The notes under the pieces are model-generated. The model made no database searches and was not told where the DNA came from. It saw nothing but the letters and a program-made list of their open reading frames with translations. From the NCBI GenBank assembly GCA_900316685.1, contig ONDS01000015.1:1-64000 (forward strand): a DNA stretch of 64,000 bases. Reading direction: 5' to 3'. Position 1 is the stretch's first letter. Each line of letters starts with the position of its first letter. The stretch comes from an uncultured Prevotellaceae bacterium. GTDB lineage: Bacteria > Bacteroidota > Bacteroidia > Bacteroidales > Bacteroidaceae. Shown here piece by piece: positions 18,147 through 26,639 of this stretch. Both the position numbers and the translations under genes were made by a program.

Positions 18147-18269
18147 GAATGGTGGAAAATGTTTTTTCCTTTACACGATTGATGTCCTTTTAAGGTGGAT
18201 AGGTCAGAACACAATCGATAAAAAATGTTAATTTCGCCAGTGCGTCGCTCGCTCTTTTCTACTATTTCG

Positions 18270-18277
18270 TAACTTTG
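18270..18277 (+). promoter_or_regulatory. -7 element directly before the DUF5686 gene (near-leaderless)
   Basis: TAACTTTG ends 5 nt before the ATG at 18282, so transcription should begin at or within a few nt of the start codon. Confidence 0.5.
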
Positions 18278-18281
18278 TGAT

Positions 18282-20348
18282 ATGAAAGCACACGGGTCGC
18301 TATGGGTAGTCTGTATCGTCGTCCTGTCCGCCTTGTCGATTCCCGAAGCGAGGGCCATGGACCGCTCCGCACAGAGAGAACTGCTCTGGCGGATGTTCCA
18401 CTATACCGACTACGTCATCCAGCATCCCGACAGTGTCTGTTCAAGCACCTATTTCAAGCAACAGTTCAATGTGGTGAAACGCAATGCCTTGTTGATGGCC
18501 GTTCCCACACTCTATCATTTCTCTTATGGCGAAGACAGGAAGTACCTGAGTGAGTCGTTCTCTTCCCTCACCTTCTTCGGGGGACAACCCGTCAATAGTA
18601 CCCGTCACCTTCAGATAAGCACCATCAAGAGGTATAGAAAGACAATGCCCAACCTGGTGCCTTATCTCACTCCGAATATCTATAATGAGACGTTGGTGGG
18701 CGACCGCATTCTCTCACCTTTCCATCGCCACAACCGTATCTTCTATAAGTACAAGGTTCAGGATATGGGCACACGATGGGTCATCGTGCAATTCAGACCA
18801 CGGTCGTTCAACACACAGACGGTGAGGGGACACGCCTGGGTAGACTTTGAGAGTGGCAGGGTGCTGTCTGCACACCTGGAAGGCGAATACGACATGATCA
18901 ATTTCGCCATCGATGTGGAGATGAGCGATGGCGACTATCCTTTCATCCCTAAGCAGTGTACGCTCAATGCACGCTTTTCACTCCTGGGCAACCGCCTTAC
19001 GGCATGCCATCAGGCGTTTTACAATGTACCAATCACCATGTCGGAAGCGTTGGTCGACAATCATGATCCATCGCTCATGGCTATGGTCAGGCAGGACAGC
19101 CTGACCGACGAGCAGCGGGAGATTTATGCCGTCAAGGAAGAGCGGGACAGGAAGAGAGAGGAGGAGAGGGCGAAGGCCAAAGAGCAGGAGAAAGAACAGC
19201 CCCGCAAGTCCAATTTCGTGAAGGAAGTGCTTTGGGATATCATCGGCGACAATGTGCTCAACCGTATTAAGGGCCATTTCGGCAAGGACAAGCGTGGCTC
19301 ATTCCGTACCTCGCCGCTGTTCAATCCTCTATACCTCGAATATTCGAAGCGGAGGGGGGTGACCTATCGCTTTGATATCAGGGGCATTTATGACCTCGAC
19401 GACAACAGAGAACTCTATGCCCGTCTGAAGTTGGGTTATGCCTTCAAGCAGCGCCAGTTCTATTGGAACCTGCCTATGGAGTACACCTTCGACAAGTCGC
19501 GTAATGGACTGGTGAGGCTGGAGTTCGGCGCTGGCGACCGTATCTCAAACGGCCTCGTGGCGCAGCATATACTCGACCTTGAACATATAACGGAGTGGAC
19601 GGGGTCGGAGCGGATAGACGAGTTCAAGGACTCCTATACGAAAGCGCATGTACAATACAATTTCTCTGACTATTTCGGAATGAAAGTGGGGATGGTGTTT
19701 CACCGTAGGAGTGCCGTAGCAAAGGGGGTATACCGACAACGAGGGTTGCTGACGGACTACCGTTCGTTCTCACCGCTGTTGGAGCTGCAATACCGCCCTT
19801 TGGGTATGAACGGACCCGTCATCACCGCCGACTATGAACGGGGCATCAAGGGGGTGTTCAAATCCGACAATAATTACGAACGGTGGGAGTTCGACCTGTC
19901 GTACATCCATCCCATGCCATGTATGAGATACCTCTCGATGAGGGCGGGCGGCGGTTTCTACAGCACGGCAATAGATACCTACAATTTCGTTGATTATTCC
20001 AATTTCCGTGAGAACAACATTCCCGGAGGATGGAATGATGATTGGTCGGGCGATTTCGAGCTACTGAGCAGGAAATGGTACAACACCTCAAAGTATTACT
20101 TGCGGGCCAACGTCACTTATGAGTCGCCCTTGTTGGCCATTTCATGGATACCCTTCATCGGTCATTTCATCGAGAAAGAAAGGGTGTATCTGGGACTTTT
20201 GAAGACTGAGAACCTCAAACATTACGAAGAGATAGGCTATGGATTCACCAACCGCATCTTCTCCATCGTAGCGTTCATGGCATTGCGCGATGGTCGCTAC
20301 GATGGCTTCGGCATGAAGTTCGGTTTCGAACTCTTTTCCAATTGGTAG
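18282..20348 (+). CDS. DUF5686 family outer-membrane-associated protein
   Basis: The 688-residue protein has an N-terminal signal peptide (cleavage near 'PEARA'). Its first part contains 'SESFSSLTFFGGQPVN', 'YKYKVQDMG' and 'GHAWVDFESGRVLSAHLEGEYDMINF', typical of DUF5686, with a charged helical insertion at about 285-305. The second half is rich in alternating aromatic strands and ends in 'GMKFGFELFSNW', a beta-barrel-like C-terminus with a terminal aromatic residue. The carboxypeptidase-regulatory domain present at the N-terminus of many DUF5686 proteins is missing here. Expected in the outer membrane; function unknown. A second protein with envelope features (DUF4251) follows after 72 bp. 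Confidence 0.85.
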   Translation: MKAHGSLWVVCIVVLSALSIPEARAMDRSAQRELLWRMFHYTDYVIQHPDSVCSSTYFKQQFNVVKRNALLMAVPTLYHFSYGEDRKYLSESFSSLTFFGGQPVNSTRHLQISTIKRYRKTMPNLVPYLTPNIYNETLVGDRILSPFHRHNRIFYKYKVQDMGTRWVIVQFRPRSFNTQTVRGHAWVDFESGRVLSAHLEGEYDMINFAIDVEMSDGDYPFIPKQCTLNARFSLLGNRLTACHQAFYNVPITMSEALVDNHDPSLMAMVRQDSLTDEQREIYAVKEERDRKREEERAKAKEQEKEQPRKSNFVKEVLWDIIGDNVLNRIKGHFGKDKRGSFRTSPLFNPLYLEYSKRRGVTYRFDIRGIYDLDDNRELYARLKLGYAFKQRQFYWNLPMEYTFDKSRNGLVRLEFGAGDRISNGLVAQHILDLEHITEWTGSERIDEFKDSYTKAHVQYNFSDYFGMKVGMVFHRRSAVAKGVYRQRGLLTDYRSFSPLLELQYRPLGMNGPVITADYERGIKGVFKSDNNYERWEFDLSYIHPMPCMRYLSMRAGGGFYSTAIDTYNFVDYSNFRENNIPGGWNDDWSGDFELLSRKWYNTSKYYLRANVTYESPLLAISWIPFIGHFIEKERVYLGLLKTENLKHYEEIGYGFTNRIFSIVAFMALRDGRYDGFGMKFGFELFSNW

Positions 20349-20357
20349 CCTTCGTTT

Positions 20358-20388
20358 TTTGTTTGTTGAAAAAAAATGCTTATATTTG
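20358..20388 (+). promoter_or_regulatory. Promoter of the DUF4251 gene
   Basis: TTTG (20358-20361), 19 nt and TATATTTG (20381-20388), 32 nt before the ATG. Confidence 0.7.
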
Positions 20389-20420
20389 TGCCATCAAACC
20401 AATCGTGATGACTCAAGCCT

Positions 20421-20915
20421 ATGAAAAAAATAATCTTCTTGACGCTCATCGCCATCTCGCTTTTCTCCTGCTCCGTCTCAGAGCAGACCCTCCAGCGGAG
20501 GGCGGAGAGAAAAGCCTTGCTGGCGCAGACCATCCGCCAGCAAGTGGCAGATAAGCAATTCAAGGTGAAGGTGCGGCAGGCCTATCCTTTGGGCGGAGCA
20601 CCCATCATGCTCTCCACCACTTACTACCTGCATGTGGTGGGCGATTCCATCAGTTCCTACCTGCCTTATTTCGGCAGGGCCTTCAGTGTGCCCTATGGCG
20701 GGGGAAAGGGGCTGAATTTCGAGGCCACGATCGCCGAATACCAGCAGGTGTGGGTCGACGACCATCAGGCCCGTATCGACATGCGGGTGGTCAATGAAGA
20801 GGATGACTACCTGTATACCGTGGAGATTTTCGACAATGGTCCGGCATATATCCGTGTGTCGTCGCACAACCGCCAGGCGATATCTTTCTCAGGCGAGGTG
20901 GAGACGGAGCCGTAG
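20421..20915 (+). CDS. DUF4251 domain lipoprotein
   Basis: The 164-residue protein starts with a lipoprotein signal (lipobox ending 'LFSCS'), followed by the DUF4251 pattern: 'QTIRQQVADKQFKVKV', 'SYLPYFGRAFSVPYGGGKGLNFEA' and 'ISFSGEVE'. The family is a Bacteroidetes-specific periplasmic or outer-membrane lipoprotein of unknown function. It has its own promoter and ends only 3 bp from the stop codon of the convergent xth gene, leaving no room for a separate terminator. Confidence 0.85.
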   Translation: MKKIIFLTLIAISLFSCSVSEQTLQRRAERKALLAQTIRQQVADKQFKVKVRQAYPLGGAPIMLSTTYYLHVVGDSISSYLPYFGRAFSVPYGGGKGLNFEATIAEYQQVWVDDHQARIDMRVVNEEDDYLYTVEIFDNGPAYIRVSSHNRQAISFSGEVETEP

Positions 20916-20918
20916 CCT

Positions 20919-21668
20919 CTAATCCATCACCAGTTCCACGGGGCAGTGGTCGCTGCCCATGATGTCGGTGTGGATGGAGGCCGAGGCGACACGCTCGCGC
21001 AGACGGTCGGACACCACGAAATAGTCGATGCGCCAACCCGCGTTCTTCTCACGCGCATGGAAACGGTACGACCACCACGAATAAGTGACGTCGGTGGGGT
21101 GGAGGTGGCGGAACGTGTCGGTGAAACCGTTAGAGAGCCACTGGGTGAATCGCTCGCGCTCCTCGTCGGTGAAGCCGGCGTTGCGGCGGTTGGTCTTCGG
21201 GTTCTTCAGGTCTATCTCCTCATGAGCCACATTCAGGTCGCCACACACAATCACCGGTTTCCGCTGGTCGAGCTTGAGCAGGTAGGAGAGGAAGTCACGC
21301 TCCCACTCCATACGATAGTCCAGCCGACGTAACTCATCCTGTGAGTTGGGCACGTAGACGGTGACGAGGAAAAAATCCTCCATTTCCAGGGTGATTACAC
21401 GTCCCTCATGGTCGTGCTGGTCGATGCCCATGCCGTAGGTCACAGCCTGGGGGCGGTGCTTGGTGAAGATGGCGGTACCCGAATAGCCCTTCTTCTCGGC
21501 GTAGTTCCAATATGCCTCATAGCCCTCGAAGTGCAGGTCGAGCTGACCCGCCTGCATCTTCGTTTCCTGTAGACAGAAGAAGTCGGCGTCCAATTGCCGG
21601 AAAGTGTCGGCGAACCCTTTCCCCATGCATGCCCTCAGGCCGTTGACGTTCCAGGATATGAATTTCAT
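20919..21668 (-). CDS. xth: Exodeoxyribonuclease III / AP endonuclease
   Basis: The 249-residue cytosolic enzyme has all exonuclease III signatures: '[10 protein letters not shown]' at the N-terminus, the catalytic 'LQETK' at about residue 34, '[17 protein letters not shown]', and the terminal 'IMGSDHCPV' with the active-site Asp-His pair. It cleaves at abasic sites and degrades 3' ends in base excision repair. It is the last gene of the leftward run starting at DUF1599, 6 bp behind the DUF4840-like lipoprotein gene. Confidence 0.95.
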   Translation of the reverse strand: MKFISWNVNGLRACMGKGFADTFRQLDADFFCLQETKMQAGQLDLHFEGYEAYWNYAEKKGYSGTAIFTKHRPQAVTYGMGIDQHDHEGRVITLEMEDFFLVTVYVPNSQDELRRLDYRMEWERDFLSYLLKLDQRKPVIVCGDLNVAHEEIDLKNPKTNRRNAGFTDEERERFTQWLSNGFTDTFRHLHPTDVTYSWWSYRFHAREKNAGWRIDYFVVSDRLRERVASASIHTDIMGSDHCPVELVMD

Positions 21669-21674
21669 CGGCTG

Positions 21675-22322
21675 CTATTTTTTCTTTCCTTCGAAGTTCA
21701 TGCACGTATTGATGGTATAGGTCATCCCATCCAACGTGATGGTATCGAAGAGTATGTTGCAGCGGAAATACTTGTTGTAGTATTCCGCCAAGCAGTTGTA
21801 ATAACTGTAGTTGTCTAACCTGATGTAGTCGGGGAACTTGTATTCGATGGTATGGTCCGCATCGTCGACGGTGAAGGTTTCGTCCACGGTTTTGTTCACA
21901 TACGTATAGCTGAAGGTGTAATCGCCGGCGTTCATGTACTGGTTGTAGTACGGGTGGAGCACACCCTTGAGCTTGATGGAGGGCGACTTGTCGAAGATGG
22001 CCAGTTTGTCTTCGGAGATGCCCAGGAACTGCAACCTGGGGCGCAGACCGGCAGTGGGTATGGTGACGGTCATGACCGAGTCGATGGAGCTGATGGTAGC
22101 CACGGTCTCCAAGGAGTCCATCTTGAGTTCGGTGTTGATGAAATAGAAGTAACCTTCGTATTCGCCCTCGGCATTGCTCAGGGCGATCTGTTTCTCCAAT
22201 TGGGTCAGCTCACGATAGGTCTGTTGGTTGTTGTCGTTGTCATCTCCTAAGCAGGAGGAGAGGGAGATGATGGATGCCAGACCAAGAATCATGGCCAGGG
22301 CGTTCAGTTTGTTGGTTGTCAT
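21675..22322 (-). CDS. Lipoprotein, DUF4840-like
   Basis: The 215-residue protein has a lipoprotein signal with lipobox 'LSSC' followed by an acidic linker 'LGDDNDNNQQ'. The mature part contains 'EGEYEGYFYFIN', 'VTIPTAGLRPRLQFLG' and 'YYNKYFRCNILFDTITLDG', most like Bacteroidales DUF4840 lipoproteins; the assignment is by general resemblance. Probably on the outer membrane; function unknown. Tightly packed between folE (22 bp) and xth (6 bp), suggesting co-transcription. Confidence 0.65.
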   Translation of the reverse strand: MTTNKLNALAMILGLASIISLSSCLGDDNDNNQQTYRELTQLEKQIALSNAEGEYEGYFYFINTELKMDSLETVATISSIDSVMTVTIPTAGLRPRLQFLGISEDKLAIFDKSPSIKLKGVLHPYYNQYMNAGDYTFSYTYVNKTVDETFTVDDADHTIEYKFPDYIRLDNYSYYNCLAEYYNKYFRCNILFDTITLDGMTYTINTCMNFEGKKK

Positions 22323-22344
22323 GATGTTATAATGTTTGTAGTTG

Positions 22345-22938
22345 TCAGATTCTCTTCGATTCGCCGCGGAGCAGGTTCATGAACTCCTGCCGGGTCTTGG
22401 CTTGGTTGAAGGCTCCGCTGAAGTCGCTCGTGGTGGTGATGGCGTTTTGCTTCTCCACCCCTCGCATCTGCATGCACATGTGCTTGGCCTCAATCACCAC
22501 CATCACACCTAAGGGGTGCAGCGTGTCTTGTATGCAGTCTTTGATTTGCTGTGTCAGGCGTTCCTGCACCTGCAGACGATGGCTGTAGATATCCACCACG
22601 CGTGCTATCTTGCTCAGCCCCGTGATATATCCGTTGGGGATATACGCCACATGACACTTGCCGTAGAAAGGCAACATGTGATGCTCGCAAAGCGAGAAGA
22701 CATCGATATCCTTCACGATGACCATCTGGTTGTATTTCTCTGCGAAGAGTGCGTCGGTGAGCACCTTGTGTGGGTCTTGGGTGTAGCCGCGGGTGAGTAT
22801 CTGCATGGCTTTCGCCACACGCAATGGTGTCTTTTGCAGTCCTTCGCGCTCGGGGTCTTCGCCCAATAGGGGGATAATCTGTCGGTAGCACTTCGTGAGT
22901 TCCTCCAATCCCTCCCTGAATTCTGTTTCCGGATTCAT
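22345..22938 (-). CDS. folE: GTP cyclohydrolase I
   Basis: The 197-residue product from the ATG at 22936-22938 is preferred to an upstream in-frame ATG that would be translated through a dispersed repeat. The zinc and active-site motif '[18 protein letters not shown]' and '[18 protein letters not shown]' are diagnostic, as is '[18 protein letters not shown]'. It converts GTP to dihydroneopterin triphosphate, the first step of folate synthesis; folK for a later step is 35 kb away in the window. It lies 108 bp behind the SPOR gene, a gap filled with repeats, in a widely kept Bacteroidetes gene order. Confidence 0.96.
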   Translation of the reverse strand: MNPETEFREGLEELTKCYRQIIPLLGEDPEREGLQKTPLRVAKAMQILTRGYTQDPHKVLTDALFAEKYNQMVIVKDIDVFSLCEHHMLPFYGKCHVAYIPNGYITGLSKIARVVDIYSHRLQVQERLTQQIKDCIQDTLHPLGVMVVIEAKHMCMQMRGVEKQNAITTTSDFSGAFNQAKTRQEFMNLLRGESKRI

Positions 22939-22962
22939 CTTTTTATAATTTTTATATTCTGT

Positions 22963-22984
22963 GGGCAGACATAAAGTCAGCCCC
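22963..22984. repeat. Hairpin repeat element GGGCAGACATAAAGTCAG, copy 2
   Basis: Same hairpin as at 16974 and 45939. It lies 25 bp upstream of the folE start and runs straight into the CAACACTCAAC repeat. Confidence 0.75.
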
Positions 22985-23045
22985 TCAACACTCAACGCTC
23001 AACATTCAACACTCAACACTCAACATTCAACACTCAACACTCAAC
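22983..23045. repeat. Low-complexity CAACACTCAAC repeat
   Basis: About eight imperfect copies of CTCAACA/TTCAACA fill the gap between the SPOR gene and folE. The complement (GAGTGTTGAGTGTT) occurs between luxS and mtnN at 62372-62442. Confidence 0.75.
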
Positions 23046-23046
23046 A

Positions 23047-23709
23047 TCACCTCTTCACCACCACTGTGGTCTTGACGATGCAGGCTTGTTTGTAGCCCAG
23101 CTTCTTCACCGTCTTGAGCAGGGTGTTGGCATGGTCGGCCTTGCGGAAATTGCCGATGCGGCAGGTCCAACGTGGGGAGATGAAATGAACATATACGGGC
23201 TGGCTGGGCATCTTCTCTTTCAGTTCCTTGCCCATCTGCTCGGCTTTCTGGCGGTCGGCGCGTGTGCTGCCACCGCCGAACACCTGAACACGGTAGCCCA
23301 CCACTTTCCTGCCGCCGCGGATCACCTTCTTGCTCATGTCGACGGGACCGCCCGAGCGGTCTAAGTAGTCGCGCTCAGTGGGAATCTTCGTCTTGTCCTC
23401 TTTCTTCTCGCGCTGCTCACGCGGCTTCTCGCGCGGTGCGGGGTTGTCAGCGGCACCCGACGAACTCTCACGGTGCTCACCGCTCTCGGTGGCTTCGTGC
23501 GAGGGTGCTTCGGGTGTGGCCGTCGTCCCATTGTCTTTCTGGGCACTGGGGTCGGGTGCGGGCTCCTGCTTCTTAGGCCCGTTGACCAGGTTGCTGATAT
23601 CGTCGCTTTGCGTCACGCTCACATTGCCTTGCTTCGGCTCGTTGGTCACCTGCGCCATGGTAGTGAGACTGGCAAGGGCGAGAACCATGATGACGAGTGT
23701 TCTTCTCAT
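23047..23709 (-). CDS. SPOR domain-containing secreted protein
   Basis: The 220-residue protein has a signal peptide ('LTTMAQ'), a long disordered Pro/Glu/Ser/Lys-rich linker (about 20-130) and a C-terminal SPOR domain (about 137-215: 'VGYRVQVFGGGSTRADRQKA', 'YVHFISPRWTCRIGNFRKA'). SPOR domains bind denuded glycan strands of peptidoglycan, often at the division site, so it likely acts in the periplasm in wall binding. It sits 77 bp after tpiA in the run DUF1599, BT_3928-type, tpiA, SPOR, folE. Confidence 0.9.
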   Translation of the reverse strand: MRRTLVIMVLALASLTTMAQVTNEPKQGNVSVTQSDDISNLVNGPKKQEPAPDPSAQKDNGTTATPEAPSHEATESGEHRESSSGAADNPAPREKPREQREKKEDKTKIPTERDYLDRSGGPVDMSKKVIRGGRKVVGYRVQVFGGGSTRADRQKAEQMGKELKEKMPSQPVYVHFISPRWTCRIGNFRKADHANTLLKTVKKLGYKQACIVKTTVVVKR

Positions 23710-23786
23710 ATCTTAAGAGGATTAGTGATGGATGAAATAGGGTGGGGGCGACGATGGTGCCACCCCCATCCTGGTATGCCTAAGGC

Positions 23787-24545
23787 TTATTTCCAAGCGT
23801 CGATGATGCCCTTGAAATCGGCTGCCTTCAGCGAGGCACCACCGATGAGGCCACCGTCGATATCGGGTTTGGCGAAGAGCTCAGGGGCGTTGCTGGCCTT
23901 GCAGCTGCCGCCATAGAGGATAGTGGTGTCGTCGGCCACCTGTGCGCCGTAACGCTCGGCGATGATGCTGCGGATGTAGGCATGGATTTCTTCTGCCTGG
24001 TCGCTGGTGGCTGTCTTGCCTGTGCCAATGGCCCAGATGGGTTCGTAGGCGATGACGATCTGGCGGAAGTCGGCCTCTTCGAGGTTGAACACGCTGCCTT
24101 CGAGCTCGGCCTTCACCACTTCATTCTGCTTGTTGGCTTCGCGCTCTTCGAGGCTCTCACCGATGCAGAAGATCACCTTCAGACCGTTCTTCAGGGCCAG
24201 CAGCACCTTCTCCTTGAGAATCTCAGGGGTCTCGCCGTAGTAGCCGCGACGCTCGGAATGGCCCAGGATGACATATTGGGCTCCCGTGCTCTTCACCATC
24301 TCGGCCGACACCTCGCCGGTGTAGGCACCCTTCTCCTTGTCGGCGCAGTTCTCGGCACCCAGTCCGATGAGGGCGGGGTCGAGCACCTGGGCCACGCTGG
24401 CTAAGTGGATGAACGGTGTGCATATCACCACGTCGCAGTTGGGCTTGTCGGCGGTCAGTTGCTCATTGAGTTCCTTGGCAAGTGCGATGCCGTCTTGCAG
24501 GTTCATGTTCATTTTCCAGTTGCCTGCTACGATTTTCTTTCTCAT
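23787..24545 (-). CDS. tpiA: Triosephosphate isomerase
   Basis: The 252-residue enzyme shows all catalytic motifs: Lys in 'GNWKMN' near residue 12, His in 'LGHSERR', Glu in '[14 protein letters not shown]' and the phosphate loop '[10 protein letters not shown]'. It interconverts dihydroxyacetone phosphate and glyceraldehyde 3-phosphate in glycolysis. It is 42 bp downstream of the BT_3928-type gene, likely in one transcript. Confidence 0.98.
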   Translation of the reverse strand: MRKKIVAGNWKMNMNLQDGIALAKELNEQLTADKPNCDVVICTPFIHLASVAQVLDPALIGLGAENCADKEKGAYTGEVSAEMVKSTGAQYVILGHSERRGYYGETPEILKEKVLLALKNGLKVIFCIGESLEEREANKQNEVVKAELEGSVFNLEEADFRQIVIAYEPIWAIGTGKTATSDQAEEIHAYIRSIIAERYGAQVADDTTILYGGSCKASNAPELFAKPDIDGGLIGGASLKAADFKGIIDAWK

Positions 24546-24587
24546 TGTCGTTTTGTTTTTTAAAAGTTTATATAAGTTATGTGAGTC

Positions 24588-25928
24588 TCAACCATTCTCT
24601 ATCGTATCCGTATCCCCCTTCTCCTGTCCTCCCCCTCCTTGGGAGGGGGCAGGGGGGAGGCTTCCCTTCTTCACCCAGCGTGTCCATGCCCATAGGCGGT
24701 CTGCCAGGGTGAGCAGGAAGAGTGGCAGGGCGAACCACAACAGGATGGTGCCTATCTTGCGGGGCACCGAGTCTTCGGGCATCCTGCCCAATTCATGCTC
24801 CTCCAGCGCCGGACTGGCCTCGCTGAGTTCCGGCAGTTGGTTGTGGCTCCATTTCCGGATAATCACGCCCTCCTTGATGAGCACCAGGCCGGGGTTGCTG
24901 CGGATTACGGTCTTCAGCATGGTGTGGTCGGCATGGCAGAAAGGATATTCAGCGCCGGTGAGGTCGCGCCACCTGCCAATCGCGTCGTCGCCGCTGGCTG
25001 TCACACCGTAGAACCCATAACCATGGTCCTTGGCGTATTCGTAGAGCTGGTCCATCGAGCCGAAATGGCTGTCATCGGCATGTTCGAGCGAGGGGGAGAT
25101 GAGCAGGAACGTATAGCCGGGGGCCGCCAGCAATGAGTCGGTGATATCCTCGCCCGTATCCGTCAGCTCCAGCACGAAGTCGTGGATGGGCGGCACATAA
25201 CCTTCCTCCGTCATCACCGTCTTGCTGTCGATGAAGGTCCAGGTGGAGTCGGGGTAATTGTCGAGCGTGAACTCTTTGCGCTCACCGTTTTTCTCTAAGA
25301 TGAAGGTGGTCTCATACTGCGGCTCCTTTTCTCCCACGGGCACCTCCATGCCCTTGCGGATGTCGGCTCCCACGTGATAGGGGCGGAAGTCGAAGAGGGG
25401 CAGGGTGTAGAGGCACCAGACACTCACCGCCAATGTGAACAGCAACGTATAGTTGATGACTATCCATTGGTTGGTCTTCGAGATGAACCTCAGCATCTTC
25501 AGCGGCCAGCGGGCGATGACCACCGCCATGACCAGCAGCGCCACGTTCTTGCCGAAGGTCTGCCAGTTGCTCAGGTGCACGGCATCGCCGAAACAGCCAC
25601 AGTCGCTCACGGGGTTGGCCAAGGCGAGCCACAGCGTGATGGCCGTCATGACGACAAGGAAGGCGACGATGGCTTTCGACACCAATCGCCGGTGGATGGC
25701 GAACAGCAGCAACACACCCAGCAGGAACTCAAGGGCCGACAGCAGTACCGACATGCCTAAGGTGACCCAGTCGGGCAGCAGCTCGGGATGCCCCAGCGCC
25801 TCCAAGTAGTCCTGTATCTTGTACTGGGTGCCCAGAGGGTCTACCGCCTTCACGAACCCCGAGAAGATGAACACGGGAGCCACGATGAAGCGGCAGACAT
25901 TGACCAATATGCTCTTAATCTTCTCCAC
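24588..25928 (-). CDS. BT_3928-type membrane protein (DoxX/MauE-like) with added C-terminal tail
   Basis: I chose the GTG at 25926-25928, which overlaps the DUF1599 stop by 14 nt; an ATG at 25982 would give a 68-nt overlap. The 446-residue product has a DoxX/MauE-like four-helix N-terminal half ('APVFIFSGFVKAVDPLG', 'NPVSDCGCFGDA' with a paired-cysteine motif), a soluble domain (about 185-380) and a final membrane helix. It is the usual neighbour of DUF1599 and tpiA in Bacteroidetes. The last 25 residues ('PPAPSQGGGGQEKGDTDT...') are encoded by a dispersed C-rich/G-rich hairpin repeat (24631-24660) and are probably an acquired tail. A redox or quinone-linked role is only suggested by the fold. 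Confidence 0.8.
   Translation of the reverse strand: MEKIKSILVNVCRFIVAPVFIFSGFVKAVDPLGTQYKIQDYLEALGHPELLPDWVTLGMSVLLSALEFLLGVLLLFAIHRRLVSKAIVAFLVVMTAITLWLALANPVSDCGCFGDAVHLSNWQTFGKNVALLVMAVVIARWPLKMLRFISKTNQWIVINYTLLFTLAVSVWCLYTLPLFDFRPYHVGADIRKGMEVPVGEKEPQYETTFILEKNGERKEFTLDNYPDSTWTFIDSKTVMTEEGYVPPIHDFVLELTDTGEDITDSLLAAPGYTFLLISPSLEHADDSHFGSMDQLYEYAKDHGYGFYGVTASGDDAIGRWRDLTGAEYPFCHADHTMLKTVIRSNPGLVLIKEGVIIRKWSHNQLPELSEASPALEEHELGRMPEDSVPRKIGTILLWFALPLFLLTLADRLWAWTRWVKKGSLPPAPSQGGGGQEKGDTDTIENG
24631..24660. repeat. C-rich/G-rich hairpin repeat inside the 3' end of the BT_3928-type gene
   Basis: CCCCCTCC, TTG, GGAGGGGG and then AGGGGGGAGG: the same architecture as intergenic elements at 43538, 52191, 60099 and 60163. 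Here the element is translated. Confidence 0.65.
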
Positions 25929-26469
25929 TAAGCTTGATAATTCCGAATACGGCGTAGTTGATGATGTCCATATAGTTGGCATCGATGCCCTCGCTCACCA
26001 GCGTAGCCCCGCCATGGTCCTCTATCTCCTTGATGCGCTGCAACTTGGTGAGAATGAAGTCGGTATAACTCGTGGTACGCATGCCACGCCATGCCTCAGC
26101 ATAGTCGTGGTTCTTCCTGAGCATCAGTGCCAGGGCCTCCTGCGCATAGCGGTCGTAGAGCGACATGGCCTCCTCGTTGTCGATGTCAACGCTGTCCACG
26201 CACCCTTTCTCTAATTGGATGAGTCCCACGATGCCGTAGTTCACCAAAGCGATGAATTCAGGCAATATGCCTTCGCCCACCATCGACTCCACGCCCATCT
26301 CCAACGAGCGGATGCGCTTGGCTTTGATGAAGAGCTGGTCGGTGAGTGAGCTGCTGCGCAGTATGCGCCATGAAGCCCCGTAATCGCGCAACTTCTTAAC
26401 GAACAGCTCGCGGCAGCGTGATAAGGCGCACTTGAACTGTTCTTCGGTCTTGTTATGATTGTCAGACAT
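25915..26469 (-). CDS. DUF1599 (nucleotide-modification-associated) protein
   Basis: The 184-residue protein contains two similar DUF1599 units: 'KKLRDYGASWRILR...FIKAKRIRSLE' (about 25-60) and 'RKNHDYAEAWRGMR...LTKLQRIKEIE' (about 118-155), each with the D-Y-x-x-x-W-R core. The family is soluble and its function is not settled. It is the first gene of the leftward run through BT_3928-type, tpiA, SPOR and folE, with -7 element TACTTTTG at 26492-26499 on the minus strand, 23 nt before its ATG. Confidence 0.9.
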   Translation of the reverse strand: MSDNHNKTEEQFKCALSRCRELFVKKLRDYGASWRILRSSSLTDQLFIKAKRIRSLEMGVESMVGEGILPEFIALVNYGIVGLIQLEKGCVDSVDIDNEEAMSLYDRYAQEALALMLRKNHDYAEAWRGMRTTSYTDFILTKLQRIKEIEDHGGATLVSEGIDANYMDIINYAVFGIIKLSGED

Positions 26470-26491
26470 GTTAAATTTGCAAATTCGACTG

Positions 26492-26499
26492 CAAAAGTA
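26492..26499 (-). promoter_or_regulatory. -7 element of the DUF1599-tpiA-folE gene run
   Basis: TACTTTTG followed by C on the minus strand. It shares the 170-bp intergenic space with the divergent cca promoter. Confidence 0.5.
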
Positions 26500-26606
26500 A
26501 GCAATTTTGCTGAAAAGGCAATCATTTTCTTTCTTAATATGTGTTATCCCAGCCGCGGAAAAGGATTTTCTTCCCCTTTTCCTGCCCTGAATCCGATTTT
26601 TTGCAG

Positions 26607-26614
26607 TAATTTTG
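26607..26614 (+). promoter_or_regulatory. -7 element of the CCA-adding enzyme gene
   Basis: TAATTTTG followed by C, 26 nt before the ATG at 26640. No clear -33 box. Confidence 0.5.
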
Positions 26615-26639
26615 CACGCAAATCTTATGTGAACACATC

